From Alphaproteobacteria bacterium (GTDB taxonomy: Bacteria > Pseudomonadota > Alphaproteobacteria > Reyranellales > Reyranellaceae): DNA of 64,000 nucleotides. Below the pieces are notes generated by a model. The model saw only the letters and a program-made list of their open reading frames with translations, did not search any database and was not told where the DNA came from. The stretch covers positions 43,730 to 107,729 of the forward strand of contig VGCZ01000015.1 of NCBI GenBank assembly GCA_016869975.1, given 5' to 3'. Within the stretch, counting starts at the first letter, position 1. Each line of letters begins with the position of its first letter. Shown piece by piece: positions 15,440 to 24,808 of the stretch. A program made the translations under genes and the position numbers.

Positions 15440-16237
15440 CTACGCGCCCACCACCAAGGTCGAGGCGAGCTGGCGTACGGTCTTGACCAGCGCCATGGCG
15501 ACGATGCGGCCGGTCTTGCGATTCTCGGCGCTGACGGCGACGTCCTCCATGAAGGTGAAGCGGCCGAAGGCGCCGACGGCCTCGACCTCGACGACGTGGG
15601 TGGCGATGGTGGGGTCGGCGACGATCACCACGCGGGTGCGATCAAGCCCGATGCCGGCCAGCGCCACGGCGGCTGAGATATTGACGTTCTGCGGATAGAG
15701 CCGCGCACCCTCGCGCACCGGCCCGTCGAACACGATGTGCGGCTTGGTAAGCGAGTCGAGATCGACGAGGTCTTGCGCCGCCGTGCCTTTCCACGCCGAG
15801 GGATCCTTGCGCACGGTCACGGTTACCGAGTCGAGCCCGCCCACAGCCGCCGCCGAGAGGATATCGATGGCGCCAATGCCGGCCGACGGCAGGATCAGCC
15901 GCTTGCCGTTGCGCCGGGCGGCCGTCAGTACGCGCTCGTACAGCGCTGTGTCGGTGAAGGCACCGACCGAGGTCACCAGCAGGTCCATGCCGTTGTCCAG
16001 CACGCGCTCGGCGTGGGCGCGCACCGCGTCGTGGCCGGCGCACTCGACGACGACGTCCATGCCGTAGCCGAAGAAGCGGTCGGGATCGTGAGTGATGTCG
16101 GGCCGGGTGGTGACGTCCTCGCGCGGCCGGCGCACCAGAGCGGCGCGCAACTCGACGCCCTCGATGCTTCCGGCCGCCATCGCCTCGCGTACATGCAGTC
16201 CGATGGCGCCATACCCGATCAGTCCCAGACGCAGCAT
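15440..16237 (-). CDS. nadX: L-aspartate dehydrogenase (NadX family)
   Basis: A 265-residue NAD(P)-dependent enzyme predicted to oxidise L-aspartate to iminoaspartate, feeding NAD synthesis. Seen: Rossmann motif LIGYGAIGLHV, a VVECAGHDAV segment, the family stretch PSAGIGAIDILSAAAVGGL, PQNVNISAAVALAGIG and ADPTIATHVVEVE, which carries the likely catalytic histidine. No nadA or nadC is nearby, so the metabolic role rests on family knowledge. It diverges from 6-phosphogluconate dehydrogenase, with a family A repeat in the shared upstream region. Confidence 0.87.
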   Translation of the reverse strand: MLRLGLIGYGAIGLHVREAMAAGSIEGVELRAALVRRPREDVTTRPDITHDPDRFFGYGMDVVVECAGHDAVRAHAERVLDNGMDLLVTSVGAFTDTALYERVLTAARRNGKRLILPSAGIGAIDILSAAAVGGLDSVTVTVRKDPSAWKGTAAQDLVDLDSLTKPHIVFDGPVREGARLYPQNVNISAAVALAGIGLDRTRVVIVADPTIATHVVEVEAVGAFGRFTFMEDVAVSAENRKTGRIVAMALVKTVRQLASTLVVGA

Positions 16238-16278
16238 GGAGCGTTTCCCTTCATGGTCTTCCTTCGGATGCGAACTCC

Positions 16279-16308
16279 ATACCTTCCCCCGCTGGCGGGG
16301 GAAGGTAT
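16279..16308. repeat. Palindromic repeat, family A, copy 4
   Basis: Arms ataccttccccc / gggggaaggtat around gctggc: the most complete copy. It is the only one in a divergent intergenic region, between nadX and gnd. Confidence 0.88.
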
Positions 16309-16390
16309 CTCATCTGTGATTGCACTGCCCCCGGGCGAAGGGAGCGGCGAGGCTTTACCGAGCCGTCCCCGGCACGCTATCACGACTGTT

Positions 16391-17818
16391 ATGCGATCGT
16401 CGGCATTGGGCCTGATGGGCCTCGGCGTCATGGGCGCCAATCTCGCACGTAACCTCGCCCGCAACGGCGCGCGGTTGGCGTTGTTCGACACGGCGTCCGG
16501 CGTCGCAGAGCCGCTGGCCAAGGACATCGGCGCGGGCGCGGTCGGCGCCGACGATATCGCCGGCCTGATCGCCGCGCTGCCGGCGCCGCGCAGCGTCATG
16601 CTGATGGTGCCGGCCGGTCAGCCGGTCGACGACGCGCTCGAGGCGCTGCGCCCGCATCTGGGCGCCGGCGACATCGTCATCGATGGCGGCAATTCCTTCT
16701 ATCGCGACACCCAGCGCCGGCAGATCGAGTTCGCGCGCCAGAGCGTGCACGTGCTGGGCTTCGGTGTCTCCGGCGGCGCCGAAGGCGCGCTTAGGGGCCC
16801 GGCGATCATGGCGGGCGGCGAGACCGCCGCCGTCGCGTCGGTCGCGCCGTTGTTCGAGGCGATCGCGGCGGACGCGCCCGATGGCTCGGCCTGCTTCGCG
16901 CGCGTCGGCGCCGGCGCTGCCGGCCACTTCGTGAAGTCCGTGCACAACGGCATCGAGTACGCCCATATGCAGCTGATCGCCGAGACTTGGCATCTGCTGC
17001 GCCGCATGGTCGGCATGAGCCACGAGGAGGCGCGCACCATCTTCGCGCGCTGGGCCGAGGGCGAGTTGTCGTCCTTCCTGATGGAATGCGCGGTGCAGGT
17101 GCTCGACACGCGCGATCCCGAGAGCGGCGTGCCGATGATCGAGCGCGTCGTCGACACGGCGGAGCAGAAGGGCACCGGCCAGTGGACCGCCAACGCCGCG
17201 CTGGCCTATGGCGTGGCCGCGCCGACGCTCGCCGAGGCGGTGCATGCGCGCTGCCTCTCGGCGCTCAAGAGCGATCGCCTGGCCAACGAGACGGCGCTGG
17301 GGCCCTCGACCATGGCCTTCGCCGGCGATCGCATGGCGCTGACCGCCGCGCTGGGCCGCGCCCTGCTCGCCGCCAACATCGCGGTGCTGGCGCAGGGCTT
17401 CGCGCTGATGCGCGCGGCCGACCAGGAAGAGGGCTGGGGCGTCGACCTCGCGACCGTGGCGCGGGTCTGGCGTGGCGGCTGCATCGTGCGCTCCGAACTG
17501 CTCGAGCCGATCGCCGAGGCCTGCGCCGCGCTGCCGGCGGGCACCAACCTGCTGCGCGCGCCGGCGCTCTGGCGCATGGTCAGCGCCGGCGACGCCGCGT
17601 GGCGCCAGGTCGTGGTGACGGCGATCGCGCATGGCGTGCCGGTGCCGGCCTTCGCCTCGTCGCTGTCCTATGTCGACGCGCTGCGCACCGGCCGGCTGTG
17701 GGCCGACATGATCGCGGCCCAGCGCGACGTCTTCGGCCAGCACGGTTTCACGCGCCTCGACAAGCCGGGCCGCCACCACGCCGATTGGGCGCCCTACACC
17801 GGCGCAGACAAAGGCTGA
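16391..17818 (+). CDS. gnd: 6-phosphogluconate dehydrogenase (decarboxylating)
   Basis: A 475-residue cytoplasmic enzyme converting 6-phosphogluconate to ribulose 5-phosphate with NADP+ reduction. Seen: the Rossmann motif GLMGLGVMGANLARN near the N-terminus, GGNSFYRDTQRR near residue 98, GFGVSGGAEGALRGP near residue 121, and the catalytic HFVKSVHNGIEY near residue 180. Length matches the long homodimeric class. ATG 16391 has no clear Shine-Dalgarno. Gluconokinase starts on its last base (TGATG), so the two are translationally coupled and form a gluconate-use operon. Confidence 0.95.
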   Translation: MRSSALGLMGLGVMGANLARNLARNGARLALFDTASGVAEPLAKDIGAGAVGADDIAGLIAALPAPRSVMLMVPAGQPVDDALEALRPHLGAGDIVIDGGNSFYRDTQRRQIEFARQSVHVLGFGVSGGAEGALRGPAIMAGGETAAVASVAPLFEAIAADAPDGSACFARVGAGAAGHFVKSVHNGIEYAHMQLIAETWHLLRRMVGMSHEEARTIFARWAEGELSSFLMECAVQVLDTRDPESGVPMIERVVDTAEQKGTGQWTANAALAYGVAAPTLAEAVHARCLSALKSDRLANETALGPSTMAFAGDRMALTAALGRALLAANIAVLAQGFALMRAADQEEGWGVDLATVARVWRGGCIVRSELLEPIAEACAALPAGTNLLRAPALWRMVSAGDAAWRQVVVTAIAHGVPVPAFASSLSYVDALRTGRLWADMIAAQRDVFGQHGFTRLDKPGRHHADWAPYTGADKG

Positions 17819-18315
17819 TGCCCGTCCATGTCGTGATGGGCGTGTCGGGCTGCGGCAAGTCGACGGTCGGCATGCTGATCGCCGGCAAGCTGAGGGCGCG
17901 CTACGCCGAGGGAGACTCGTTTCATCCGCCGGAGAACGTCGCGAAGATGCGCGGCGGCCAGCCGCTCGACGATGACGACCGCGCGCCCTGGCTGTCGGCG
18001 ATGGCCCAGGCGATCCGCGACTGGAACGCCAAGGGCGAGACCGTCGTGCTCGCCTGCTCGGCGTTGAAGCGCCGCTATCGCGATGTGCTGCGCGGCGGCG
18101 GCGATGTGCGTTTCATCCATCTCGCCGGCGACAAGGCGGCGATCGCCGCGCGGCTGGCAGCGCGCACCGGCCACTACATGCCGACGACCCTGCTCGACAG
18201 CCAGTTCGCCACGCTCGAGCCGCCCGGCGACGACGAGGCGATCACCGTGAGCATTGAAGGCGCGCCGGCGGAGATCGCGCAGCGCGCCATCGACGCTCTG
18301 TCATCCCGAGCGTAG
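17818..18315 (+). CDS. gntK: Gluconokinase
   Basis: A 165-residue P-loop kinase that phosphorylates gluconate to 6-phosphogluconate, the substrate of the upstream gnd product. Walker A GVSGCGKST lies at residues 8-16; GDSFHPPENVAKM and VLACSALKRRYRD are typical of GntK. Length is normal. The ATG overlaps the gnd stop by one base. The last codons and the TAG stop (18313-18315) lie inside a family C repeat, so the C-terminus LSSRA is repeat-encoded. Confidence 0.94.
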   Translation: MPVHVVMGVSGCGKSTVGMLIAGKLRARYAEGDSFHPPENVAKMRGGQPLDDDDRAPWLSAMAQAIRDWNAKGETVVLACSALKRRYRDVLRGGGDVRFIHLAGDKAAIAARLAARTGHYMPTTLLDSQFATLEPPGDDEAITVSIEGAPAEIAQRAIDALSSRA

Positions 18316-18367
18316 CGAGGGGATCTAGAGAAACTGCCTGGTTCCCTCGCTGCGCTCGGGATGACAG
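18298..18367. repeat. Inverted repeat, family C, copy 3, overlapping the gntK stop
   Basis: Ends ctgtcatcccgagcg / cgctcgggatgacag with arms continuing into agcgagg / ccctcgct. It overlaps the last 18 bases of gntK and lies 7 bp from the end of the convergent acyl-CoA dehydrogenase gene. Confidence 0.88.
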
Positions 18368-18374
18368 TCATCAT

Positions 18375-19556
18375 TCAATGTCCAGCGCGACTCGCCAGCC
18401 CGCGCGCCAGGCTCCAGCGGTGGACCTCCGACGGGCCATCGTAGATGCGGAAGGCGCGGATCTCGCGGAAGATGCGTTCGACCGGCGTGTCGCCGGTGAC
18501 GCCCAGCCCGCCCAGCACCTGCACGCAGCGATCGGCGACGCGGAACAGCGCCTCCGACACCGCGACCTTGGATGCGCTGGATTCGAAACGCGCGTCGCGG
18601 CCCTGGTCGAGCACCCAGGCGCAATGCCAGATCGCCAGCCGCGCCAGGTGCAGGTCGATCAGATTGTCGGCGAGCTGGAAGCCCACGCCCTCGTGCTCAA
18701 TCAGGGTCTTGCCGAAGGCCTTGCGGCGGTTGGCGTACTCGACCGCGATGTCGTGCGCGCGCCGCGCCGCGCCCAGCCAGCGCATGCAATGGGTCAGCCG
18801 CGCCGGCGCCAGGCGCACCTGGGCGTAGCGGAAGCCGCGGCCGACCTCGCCCATCACGTCGTCCTTGTGCACGCGCAGATTCTCGAAGCGGATCGCGGCG
18901 TGGCCACCGGTCATCGATTCCTCGATGGTGTCGATCACCCGCTCGGTGACGATCGCTTTGTTGGGCAGGTCGGTCATGAACATGGTGGCGCCCTTGTCGG
19001 CGCCATCGATCAGGGTGCGCGCCATGATGATCATCACGCCAGCGCCGTCGGCGCCGGTGATCAGCCACTTGGTGCCGTTGATCACGAAGTGATCGCCGTC
19101 GGGCACGGCGGTGGTGTTCATCGCCGAGGGATCGGAGCCGGCGCCCGGCGGCGGCTCGGTCATGGCGAAGCAGGAACGGATGTCGCCGTTGGCCAGCGGC
19201 TTCAGCCAGCGATGCTTGTGCGCCTCGGTCGCGACGGCTTCGAGCATGTGCATGTTGCCCTCGTCCGGCGCCATGCAGTGCATGGCGATCGGGCCGAGCA
19301 GCGAGTAGCCCGCCTCCTCGAAGACGATGGCGCGCTCGCGATGCGTCAGCCCCAGCCCGCCATACTCCGCCGAGCATTGCGGAGACAGCAGCCCGGCCTG
19401 GCGCGCCAACGCGTTGAGCTCGCGCCTGAGCCCGTCGCTGGGGCCGTGCGGCGACTGACGCGGGTCCTTCTCGCGTGGGATGATCGTCTCGCGAATGAAG
19501 GCGCGCGTGCGCTCCTGTAGCTCGCGATCGCGGTCGGTGAAGGCGAAATCGATCAT
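18375..19556 (-). CDS. Acyl-CoA dehydrogenase
   Basis: A 393-residue FAD enzyme introducing a 2,3-double bond into an acyl-CoA. Seen: CFAMTEPPPGAGSDP (flavin/substrate loop near residue 133), INGTKWLITGA, RRKAFGKTLIEHEGV, QVLGGLGVTGDTPVER and the C-terminal RIYDGPSEVH, whose Glu matches the ACAD10/11-type catalytic position. The chain length of the substrate is not known. The gene follows the DUF6880-like gene by 15 bp on the same strand and they probably share a transcript. Confidence 0.92.
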   Translation of the reverse strand: MIDFAFTDRDRELQERTRAFIRETIIPREKDPRQSPHGPSDGLRRELNALARQAGLLSPQCSAEYGGLGLTHRERAIVFEEAGYSLLGPIAMHCMAPDEGNMHMLEAVATEAHKHRWLKPLANGDIRSCFAMTEPPPGAGSDPSAMNTTAVPDGDHFVINGTKWLITGADGAGVMIIMARTLIDGADKGATMFMTDLPNKAIVTERVIDTIEESMTGGHAAIRFENLRVHKDDVMGEVGRGFRYAQVRLAPARLTHCMRWLGAARRAHDIAVEYANRRKAFGKTLIEHEGVGFQLADNLIDLHLARLAIWHCAWVLDQGRDARFESSASKVAVSEALFRVADRCVQVLGGLGVTGDTPVERIFREIRAFRIYDGPSEVHRWSLARGLASRAGH

Positions 19557-19571
19557 GCGGGGTACTCGGGT

Positions 19572-20999
19572 TTAGGGTGACGAACGGGACGGCGCGAGCT
19601 CGTAGTACCGACTCCAGAACGCCTCGCGCCGGTGATAACGCAGCTGCAGCTTGTCGAGCCAGGTGTCGTGGTCCTCGCCATCCGTTGGTGGCGGCAGATC
19701 TCGGCTTTCGACGATCGCGCGCGCCAGCCCGGTGTAGCTCGCCGCATAGCCGTATTCGAGCACCTGCGGCGCGGCGGCGCGCAGCAGGGCGACGGACTGC
19801 GCGGGATGGCGCTCGCGCAGCCGTGTGACGGCGTCGAGAAGCAGGCCGGGCGGCGCTGGCCTTAAATCGGAGAGGCGACGGTCGACCAGCGCTGCGGCAG
19901 CGTCATCGTCGGGCCAGGCGACGAAGAAGCGCAGCGCTTCGCCGGCCGAGCGGTGTTGCGCGACCTGTTCGACGATACGCCGTCTCGCCTGGTCGTCCTC
20001 GAAGTCAGGCAACCGCCGGAGATAGGCGTGCAGCATCGGCACATCGAGGGTTCGCTCGAAGGTCGCGAGGCGAAGTGCTTGGGCGTCGTCGCGGCGGCCC
20101 AACGCCTCGAGGACGTCGAGGCGCACCTTGGTCGCGTTGCGCAGGGAATGCTCGAAGCGCGGATCGTCGAGCCATTCCCAGGCCTCCTGCGCGCGTCCTG
20201 CCTTCAGCAGCCGGGCGGCGATACCCGCCGCCTCGATCTCGGTGGGGTGAAACGCGCGCTCGACGGCGATGTAGGCGTCGACGTCGTCCAGCGCGTCGGC
20301 GATCTGATGCAGAATGCGGCGCAGCAGATTGGCCCGCAGCCGCGCGTTGTAGTGCCGGCCGAGCGCGTTGGCCCAGCGGCCGACCGCTTCGCGCGGCAGC
20401 GCCCGGAACTCCGCGTCGAGGCGCTCGGCCAGGCGCCGCAAGCCATCCTGGCCGAGCGCCGGGAGATAGCGTCGGATATCCGCGGCATGGTCGTCGCCGC
20501 TGTCGATCCGATCGGCAACCCAGTCAACGACGTCGTCCAGATCGCGCGCCGTGTGCGTCGCCCACAGTGCCGCCAGATTGTCTTCCGCCTTGTCGAAGAG
20601 CGCGTTCAGGCGCTCCCCGGCCTCCCAGATCAGGTCGGTGACCTCCGGCCCGACCATCACGAAGCGCCGCAACAGGTCGATCGCCATTCCAGGCAGCGTC
20701 GGCGCGACGCGATCGACGATCGTGTCGTGAAGGATCGCCACCTCTTGGGCGAGATCGCGCCGCTTCGCGTCCGACAGACGCTTCTTCGGCAGTAGCCCGA
20801 GTTCCGCCACGCGACGCTCGACGGCCGCCGCCAGTTCCTCGACGCCGACCTCTTCCGCCAGCGCCAACGCCAGGCGGGCGCGCACTGCCTGGTCGTGCTT
20901 GGCCAGCTCCACCAACAAGGAGGCCAGCCGCGCCGCGCCCAACCGTTCGAGGTTGGTCGGCGTGACTGAAGTGGGGGAACGGGTCTTGCGCGGCGCCAT
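19572..20999 (-). CDS. Alpha-helical repeat protein, DUF6880-like
   Basis: A 475-residue soluble, strongly alpha-helical protein rich in Leu, Ala, Arg and Glu. The N-terminus (MAPRKTRSPTSVTP, then LERLGAARLASLLVELAKHD) and the overall layout resemble the DUF6880 family of unknown function; this assignment is from memory of the pattern and needs a profile search. Segments such as AIVERAFHPTEIEAAGIAARLL-type helices look like TPR/HEAT solenoid. No catalytic motif seen. ATG 20999 gives the family-like start; upstream in-frame reading is antisense to xdhA. It diverges from the xanthine dehydrogenase genes and leads into the acyl-CoA dehydrogenase. Confidence 0.72.
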   Translation of the reverse strand: MAPRKTRSPTSVTPTNLERLGAARLASLLVELAKHDQAVRARLALALAEEVGVEELAAAVERRVAELGLLPKKRLSDAKRRDLAQEVAILHDTIVDRVAPTLPGMAIDLLRRFVMVGPEVTDLIWEAGERLNALFDKAEDNLAALWATHTARDLDDVVDWVADRIDSGDDHAADIRRYLPALGQDGLRRLAERLDAEFRALPREAVGRWANALGRHYNARLRANLLRRILHQIADALDDVDAYIAVERAFHPTEIEAAGIAARLLKAGRAQEAWEWLDDPRFEHSLRNATKVRLDVLEALGRRDDAQALRLATFERTLDVPMLHAYLRRLPDFEDDQARRRIVEQVAQHRSAGEALRFFVAWPDDDAAAALVDRRLSDLRPAPPGLLLDAVTRLRERHPAQSVALLRAAAPQVLEYGYAASYTGLARAIVESRDLPPPTDGEDHDTWLDKLQLRYHRREAFWSRYYELAPSRSSP

Positions 21000-21065
21000 G
21001 GGGACTCGATTGTGCCATGTCGACGTGGCGGGACCGCTTGTCAACCGCGTGCTAGGTTCGCGTGC

Positions 21066-22454
21066 ATGGGTGAGCCCATCGAGATCGTGCTCAACGGCGC
21101 GCGGCGGCGCCTGGACGGCGTGTCGCCGGCCATGACCCTGCTCGACTGGCTGCGCGGCCCGGCGCGGCTGACCGGCACCAAGGAGGGCTGCGCCGAGGGC
21201 GATTGCGGCGCCTGTACCGTGCTGGTCGACCGCCTGCCTGTGAATGCCTGTCTCGCCGTGGTCGGCCAGATGCATGGCCGCGTCATCCACACCGTCGAAG
21301 GGCTGCGTGGCGCCGACGGCGCGCCCCACCCCGTGCAGCGCGCGCTGGCCGAGAGCGACGGCACGCAATGCGGCTTCTGCACGCCGGGCATCGTCATGAG
21401 CGCGGTGGCTTTCGGCTGCGGTGGCGAGGAACCCACCCCTGAAACGATCCACGACGCGCTGGCCGGCAATCTCTGCCGCTGCACCGGCTACCGCCCGATC
21501 GTCGAGGCCGTGGCGCGCTGCGCGCGGTCACCGGAACCGTTGCCACCCGCACCCGCCGTTCCGATCGATCATGAGGCGCGCACCTTCGACGGCCCGACCA
21601 TCCTGCACGCGCCGCGCGCGCTGGCCGAACTGCTGCGGCTGCGCGCCGAGCATCCTGACGCCTGGCTGCTGGCCGGTGGCACCGACCTCGGCGTCCGGGT
21701 CAGCCATGACCGCGAGGTTCCCGGGCGCGTCATCCATGTCGTCGGCGTGCCGGAGCTCAACGGCCTCGCCGCGCATCCCGACCGCATCGAGATCGGCGCG
21801 GCCACGACGTATCAGCGCCTACTGCCGATCCTGACGAACCATGTGCCTCCCTTCGCCGAGATGATCCGTCGCCTGGGCTCGCGGCAGATCCGCTCGATGG
21901 GCACCATTGGCGGCAATCTCGGTACCGCCTCGCCGATCGGCGACACGTCGCCGGTGCTGCTGGCCCTGGGCGCGACCCTTCACCTGGCGTCCATCCGCGG
22001 CCGCCGTGCCGTCGCCATCGACGACTTCTTCCTGGGCTACCGCGAGACGGCGTTGGCGCCCGACGAGGTCATCGTCTCGATCGACATGAGGCTGCCCAGC
22101 GCCGACGAGATCTTCCACGTCGACAAGGTTTCCAAGCGCCGCGACCAGGACATCTCCGCCGTGCTCGGCGCTTACAAATTGGGCATGGTCGATGGCATCG
22201 TGCGTGAGGCCCGGCTGGCCTATGGCGGCATGGCCGCGATCCCGGCGCGCGCGCCGCATGCCGAGGCGACGCTGGCCGGCGCGCCATGGACCGAGGCGAC
22301 GGTCGAGCGCGCGGTGGCGGCGCTGGCCCGGGACTTCGAGCCGCTCGACGATTGGCGCGCCAGCGCGGAATACCGCTTGATGGTCGCCGGCAACCTGCTG
22401 CGCCGGCTGTATCTGCGCTCGGCCGGCGTCGCGGCGGAGCTCGACGCGCTATGA
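21066..22454 (+). CDS. xdhA: Xanthine dehydrogenase small subunit (2Fe-2S and FAD domains)
   Basis: A 462-residue subunit that moves electrons from the molybdenum site to FAD and NAD+. Plant-type 2Fe-2S cysteines are C42, C47, C50 and C62 (EGCAEGDCGAC...NAC); the second cluster uses C102, C105 (QCGFC) and C137, C139 (NLCRC). The FAD domain spans about 185-355, with GGTDLGVRVS and GTIGGNLGTASPIGD; the C-terminal part is the CO-dehydrogenase-flavoprotein type domain. The xdhB start codon overlaps the stop (ATGA). No xdhC insertion-chaperone gene lies next to the pair. Confidence 0.95.
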   Translation: MGEPIEIVLNGARRRLDGVSPAMTLLDWLRGPARLTGTKEGCAEGDCGACTVLVDRLPVNACLAVVGQMHGRVIHTVEGLRGADGAPHPVQRALAESDGTQCGFCTPGIVMSAVAFGCGGEEPTPETIHDALAGNLCRCTGYRPIVEAVARCARSPEPLPPAPAVPIDHEARTFDGPTILHAPRALAELLRLRAEHPDAWLLAGGTDLGVRVSHDREVPGRVIHVVGVPELNGLAAHPDRIEIGAATTYQRLLPILTNHVPPFAEMIRRLGSRQIRSMGTIGGNLGTASPIGDTSPVLLALGATLHLASIRGRRAVAIDDFFLGYRETALAPDEVIVSIDMRLPSADEIFHVDKVSKRRDQDISAVLGAYKLGMVDGIVREARLAYGGMAAIPARAPHAEATLAGAPWTEATVERAVAALARDFEPLDDWRASAEYRLMVAGNLLRRLYLRSAGVAAELDAL

Positions 22455-24808
22455 AGGGCGGCGCCCACACCGCGCAGCGCCACGACAGCGCGCTGAAGCA
22501 TACGACTGGCGAGGCGATCTATATCGACGATCAGCCTGGGCCGACCGGCATGCTGCACGCCGCGCTGGTGCTGAGCCCGGTCGCGCATGGTCGACTCAAG
22601 CGGGCGGACCTCGCCGCCGCGCGCGCGATGGCGGGCGTGGTCGACATCGTGGTCGCCGCCGACGTGCCTGGCGCCAACGACATCGCGCCGATCATGAAGG
22701 GCGAGGCGATGTTCGCCGATGGGCTGGTCGAATATGCCGGCCAGCCGATCGCCGCCGTCGTGGCGACGAGCCTCGACATCGCCCGCGCCGCCGCGCGCAA
22801 AGTCATCGTCGATATCGAGACGCTGCCAGCGATCCTCACGATCGACGAGGCGCTGCAGAAGGGTGCGCTGCTCTATCCGCCAGCGACCTTGTCGCGTGGC
22901 GACGTGGCGAAGGCGATGGCGGCCGCGCCCCGCCGGCTGAAGGGCGAGCTGCGCTGCGGCGGACAGGAGCATTTCTATCTCGAGGGCCAGATCGCCATCG
23001 CCACGCCGACCGAGGATGGCGACCTCGTGGTGCATTCCTCGACCCAGCATCCTACCGAGGTGCAGCACATCGTCAGCCGTGTGCTGGGCGTCGATTACAA
23101 CCAGGTCACCGTGATGGTGCGTCGTATGGGCGGCGCGTTCGGCGGAAAGGAGAGCAACGCGTCGTGGGTCGCCGCTGTTGCGGCCCTGCTGGCGCGGCGC
23201 ACCAACCGCCCGGTGAAGCTGCGTCTGCCGCGTGGCGACGACATGGTCGCCACCGGCAAGCGCCACGGCTTCCTGTTCCGCTACGAAATCGGCTTCGACG
23301 AGGAGGGTCGCGTGCTGGCGCTCGACGCGCTGCTGGCGGCCAATGGCGGCCACTCGGTCGACCTGACGCCCGGCGTGCTGGGCCGTGCACTGACACATAT
23401 CGATAACGTCTACTGGATCCCGCATCTGCGCGCCGTTGGCTGTCCGTGCAAAACCAACACCGTGTCGAACACCGCCTTTCGCGGCTTCGGCGGGCCGCAG
23501 GGCGTGCTGCCGATGGAAGACGCGATCCTGCGCATCGCGCGTGTGCTAGGTCGCACGCCCGAGCAGGTGCGCGCGGTGAACTTCTATGGCGAGGGTCGCG
23601 ACGACGAGACGCCATACGGCCAGAGGGTCGAGGACAACCGCGTTCGCGCCTGCGTCGAGCAGGTCACGCGTGAGTCGAACTGGCAGGCGCGGCGCGCCGA
23701 GGTCGATACTTTCAACCGGCAGGGCGGGCCGCTGCGGCGCGGCCTGGGCATGTTCCCGCTGAAATTCGGTATCTCCTTCAACGTGCCCAGCATGAACCAG
23801 GCCGGCGCGCTGGTGCATGTCTACAGCGACGGCTCGATCCGCCTGAACCACGGCGGCACCGAGATGGGGCAGGGGCTGTTCGTCAAGGTGGCGCAGGTCG
23901 TGGCCGAGGTCTTCCAGGTCGATCTCGATCGCATCCGCGTCACCGCGACCTCGACCGGCGAAGTGCCCAACACCTCGCCGACGGCAGCCTCGACCGGCTC
24001 CGACCTCAACGGTTGGGCGGCGTTCGAGGCGGCGAGCACGATCAAGGCGCGGCTGACGGCGTTCGCCGCCGCGCATTTCGACGTCCCGGCCGAATCGGTG
24101 AGTTTCCGCGACAACCACGCGCATCTCGGCCCGCCCGGGGCCAACCGAGTCGTCGAGTTCGGCGAGCTGGCGCGGCTGGCGCATCTCGGCCGCATCTCGC
24201 TGTCGTCGACCGGATTCTACCGCACGCCCAAGATCCACTGGGACCCGGTGGCGATGAAAGGCCGGCCGTTCTTCTACTTCTCCTTCGGCGCGGCGGTGGC
24301 CGAGGTGGCGATCGACACGCTTACCGGCGAGAGCCGCGTGCTACGCGCCGACCTGGTGCAGGATTGCGGCCGCTCTTTGAATCCGGCGATCGATCTCGGC
24401 CAGATCGAAGGCGCCTTTGTGCAGGGCATGGGCTGGCTGACCTGCGAGGAGTTGTGGTGGGACGCCGAGGGCCGATTGCGCACCAAGGGACCGTCCACAT
24501 ACAAGATCCCCGGCAGCCGCGACGTGCCGCCGATCTTCAACGCGCGCATCCTCGACAATGCTCCCGCGCGCGAGGACACGATCTTTCGCTCCAAGGCGGT
24601 GGGCGAGCCGCCGCTGATGCTCGCCACCGCCGTGTGGACCGCGCTGAAGGACGCCATCGCCTCCGTCGCCGATCACAGGCTCGACGTCGACCTCGACGCG
24701 CCAGCGACGCCGGAGCGGATTCTGATGGCGGTGGAACGCGTGCGCGCCGCTCACTCCCTCTCTCGCGAGCGGGGAGAGGGAATCATGTGGCGAACTTCCA
24801 CGCCTTGA
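22451..24808 (+). CDS. xdhB: Xanthine dehydrogenase large subunit (molybdopterin-binding)
   Basis: A 785-residue catalytic subunit binding the molybdenum cofactor; oxidises hypoxanthine and xanthine to urate. Seen: E173 in GGQEHFYLEG, RRMGGAFGGKES near residue 228, NTAFRGFGGPQG near 341, GGTEMGQGL, and the catalytic-base region SKAVGEPPLML near the C-terminus. All key residues expected for a purine hydroxylase are present. The last ~15 codons (HSLSRERGEGIMWRTSTP) are read through the family B repeat at 24755-24781 and run 26 bp into the convergent cyclase gene; a normal family C-terminus would end near VERVRAA. Confidence 0.94.
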   Translation: MKGGAHTAQRHDSALKHTTGEAIYIDDQPGPTGMLHAALVLSPVAHGRLKRADLAAARAMAGVVDIVVAADVPGANDIAPIMKGEAMFADGLVEYAGQPIAAVVATSLDIARAAARKVIVDIETLPAILTIDEALQKGALLYPPATLSRGDVAKAMAAAPRRLKGELRCGGQEHFYLEGQIAIATPTEDGDLVVHSSTQHPTEVQHIVSRVLGVDYNQVTVMVRRMGGAFGGKESNASWVAAVAALLARRTNRPVKLRLPRGDDMVATGKRHGFLFRYEIGFDEEGRVLALDALLAANGGHSVDLTPGVLGRALTHIDNVYWIPHLRAVGCPCKTNTVSNTAFRGFGGPQGVLPMEDAILRIARVLGRTPEQVRAVNFYGEGRDDETPYGQRVEDNRVRACVEQVTRESNWQARRAEVDTFNRQGGPLRRGLGMFPLKFGISFNVPSMNQAGALVHVYSDGSIRLNHGGTEMGQGLFVKVAQVVAEVFQVDLDRIRVTATSTGEVPNTSPTAASTGSDLNGWAAFEAASTIKARLTAFAAAHFDVPAESVSFRDNHAHLGPPGANRVVEFGELARLAHLGRISLSSTGFYRTPKIHWDPVAMKGRPFFYFSFGAAVAEVAIDTLTGESRVLRADLVQDCGRSLNPAIDLGQIEGAFVQGMGWLTCEELWWDAEGRLRTKGPSTYKIPGSRDVPPIFNARILDNAPAREDTIFRSKAVGEPPLMLATAVWTALKDAIASVADHRLDVDLDAPATPERILMAVERVRAAHSLSRERGEGIMWRTSTP
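24755..24781. repeat. Palindromic repeat, family B, copy 2, inside the 3' end of xdhB
   Basis: Imperfect arms tccctctctcgc / gcggggagaggga. It lies within the xdhB frame and touches the end of the convergent cyclase gene (24783). Confidence 0.75.

Noticed and set aside
22451..24808. Aldehyde oxidase or CO dehydrogenase instead of xanthine dehydrogenase
   Set aside because: The two-subunit order with fused 2Fe-2S/FAD small subunit, the GGQEHFYLE Glu and the FRGFGGPQG Arg fit the purine hydroxylase type; CO dehydrogenase would need three subunits and its own Cys-Ser loop.
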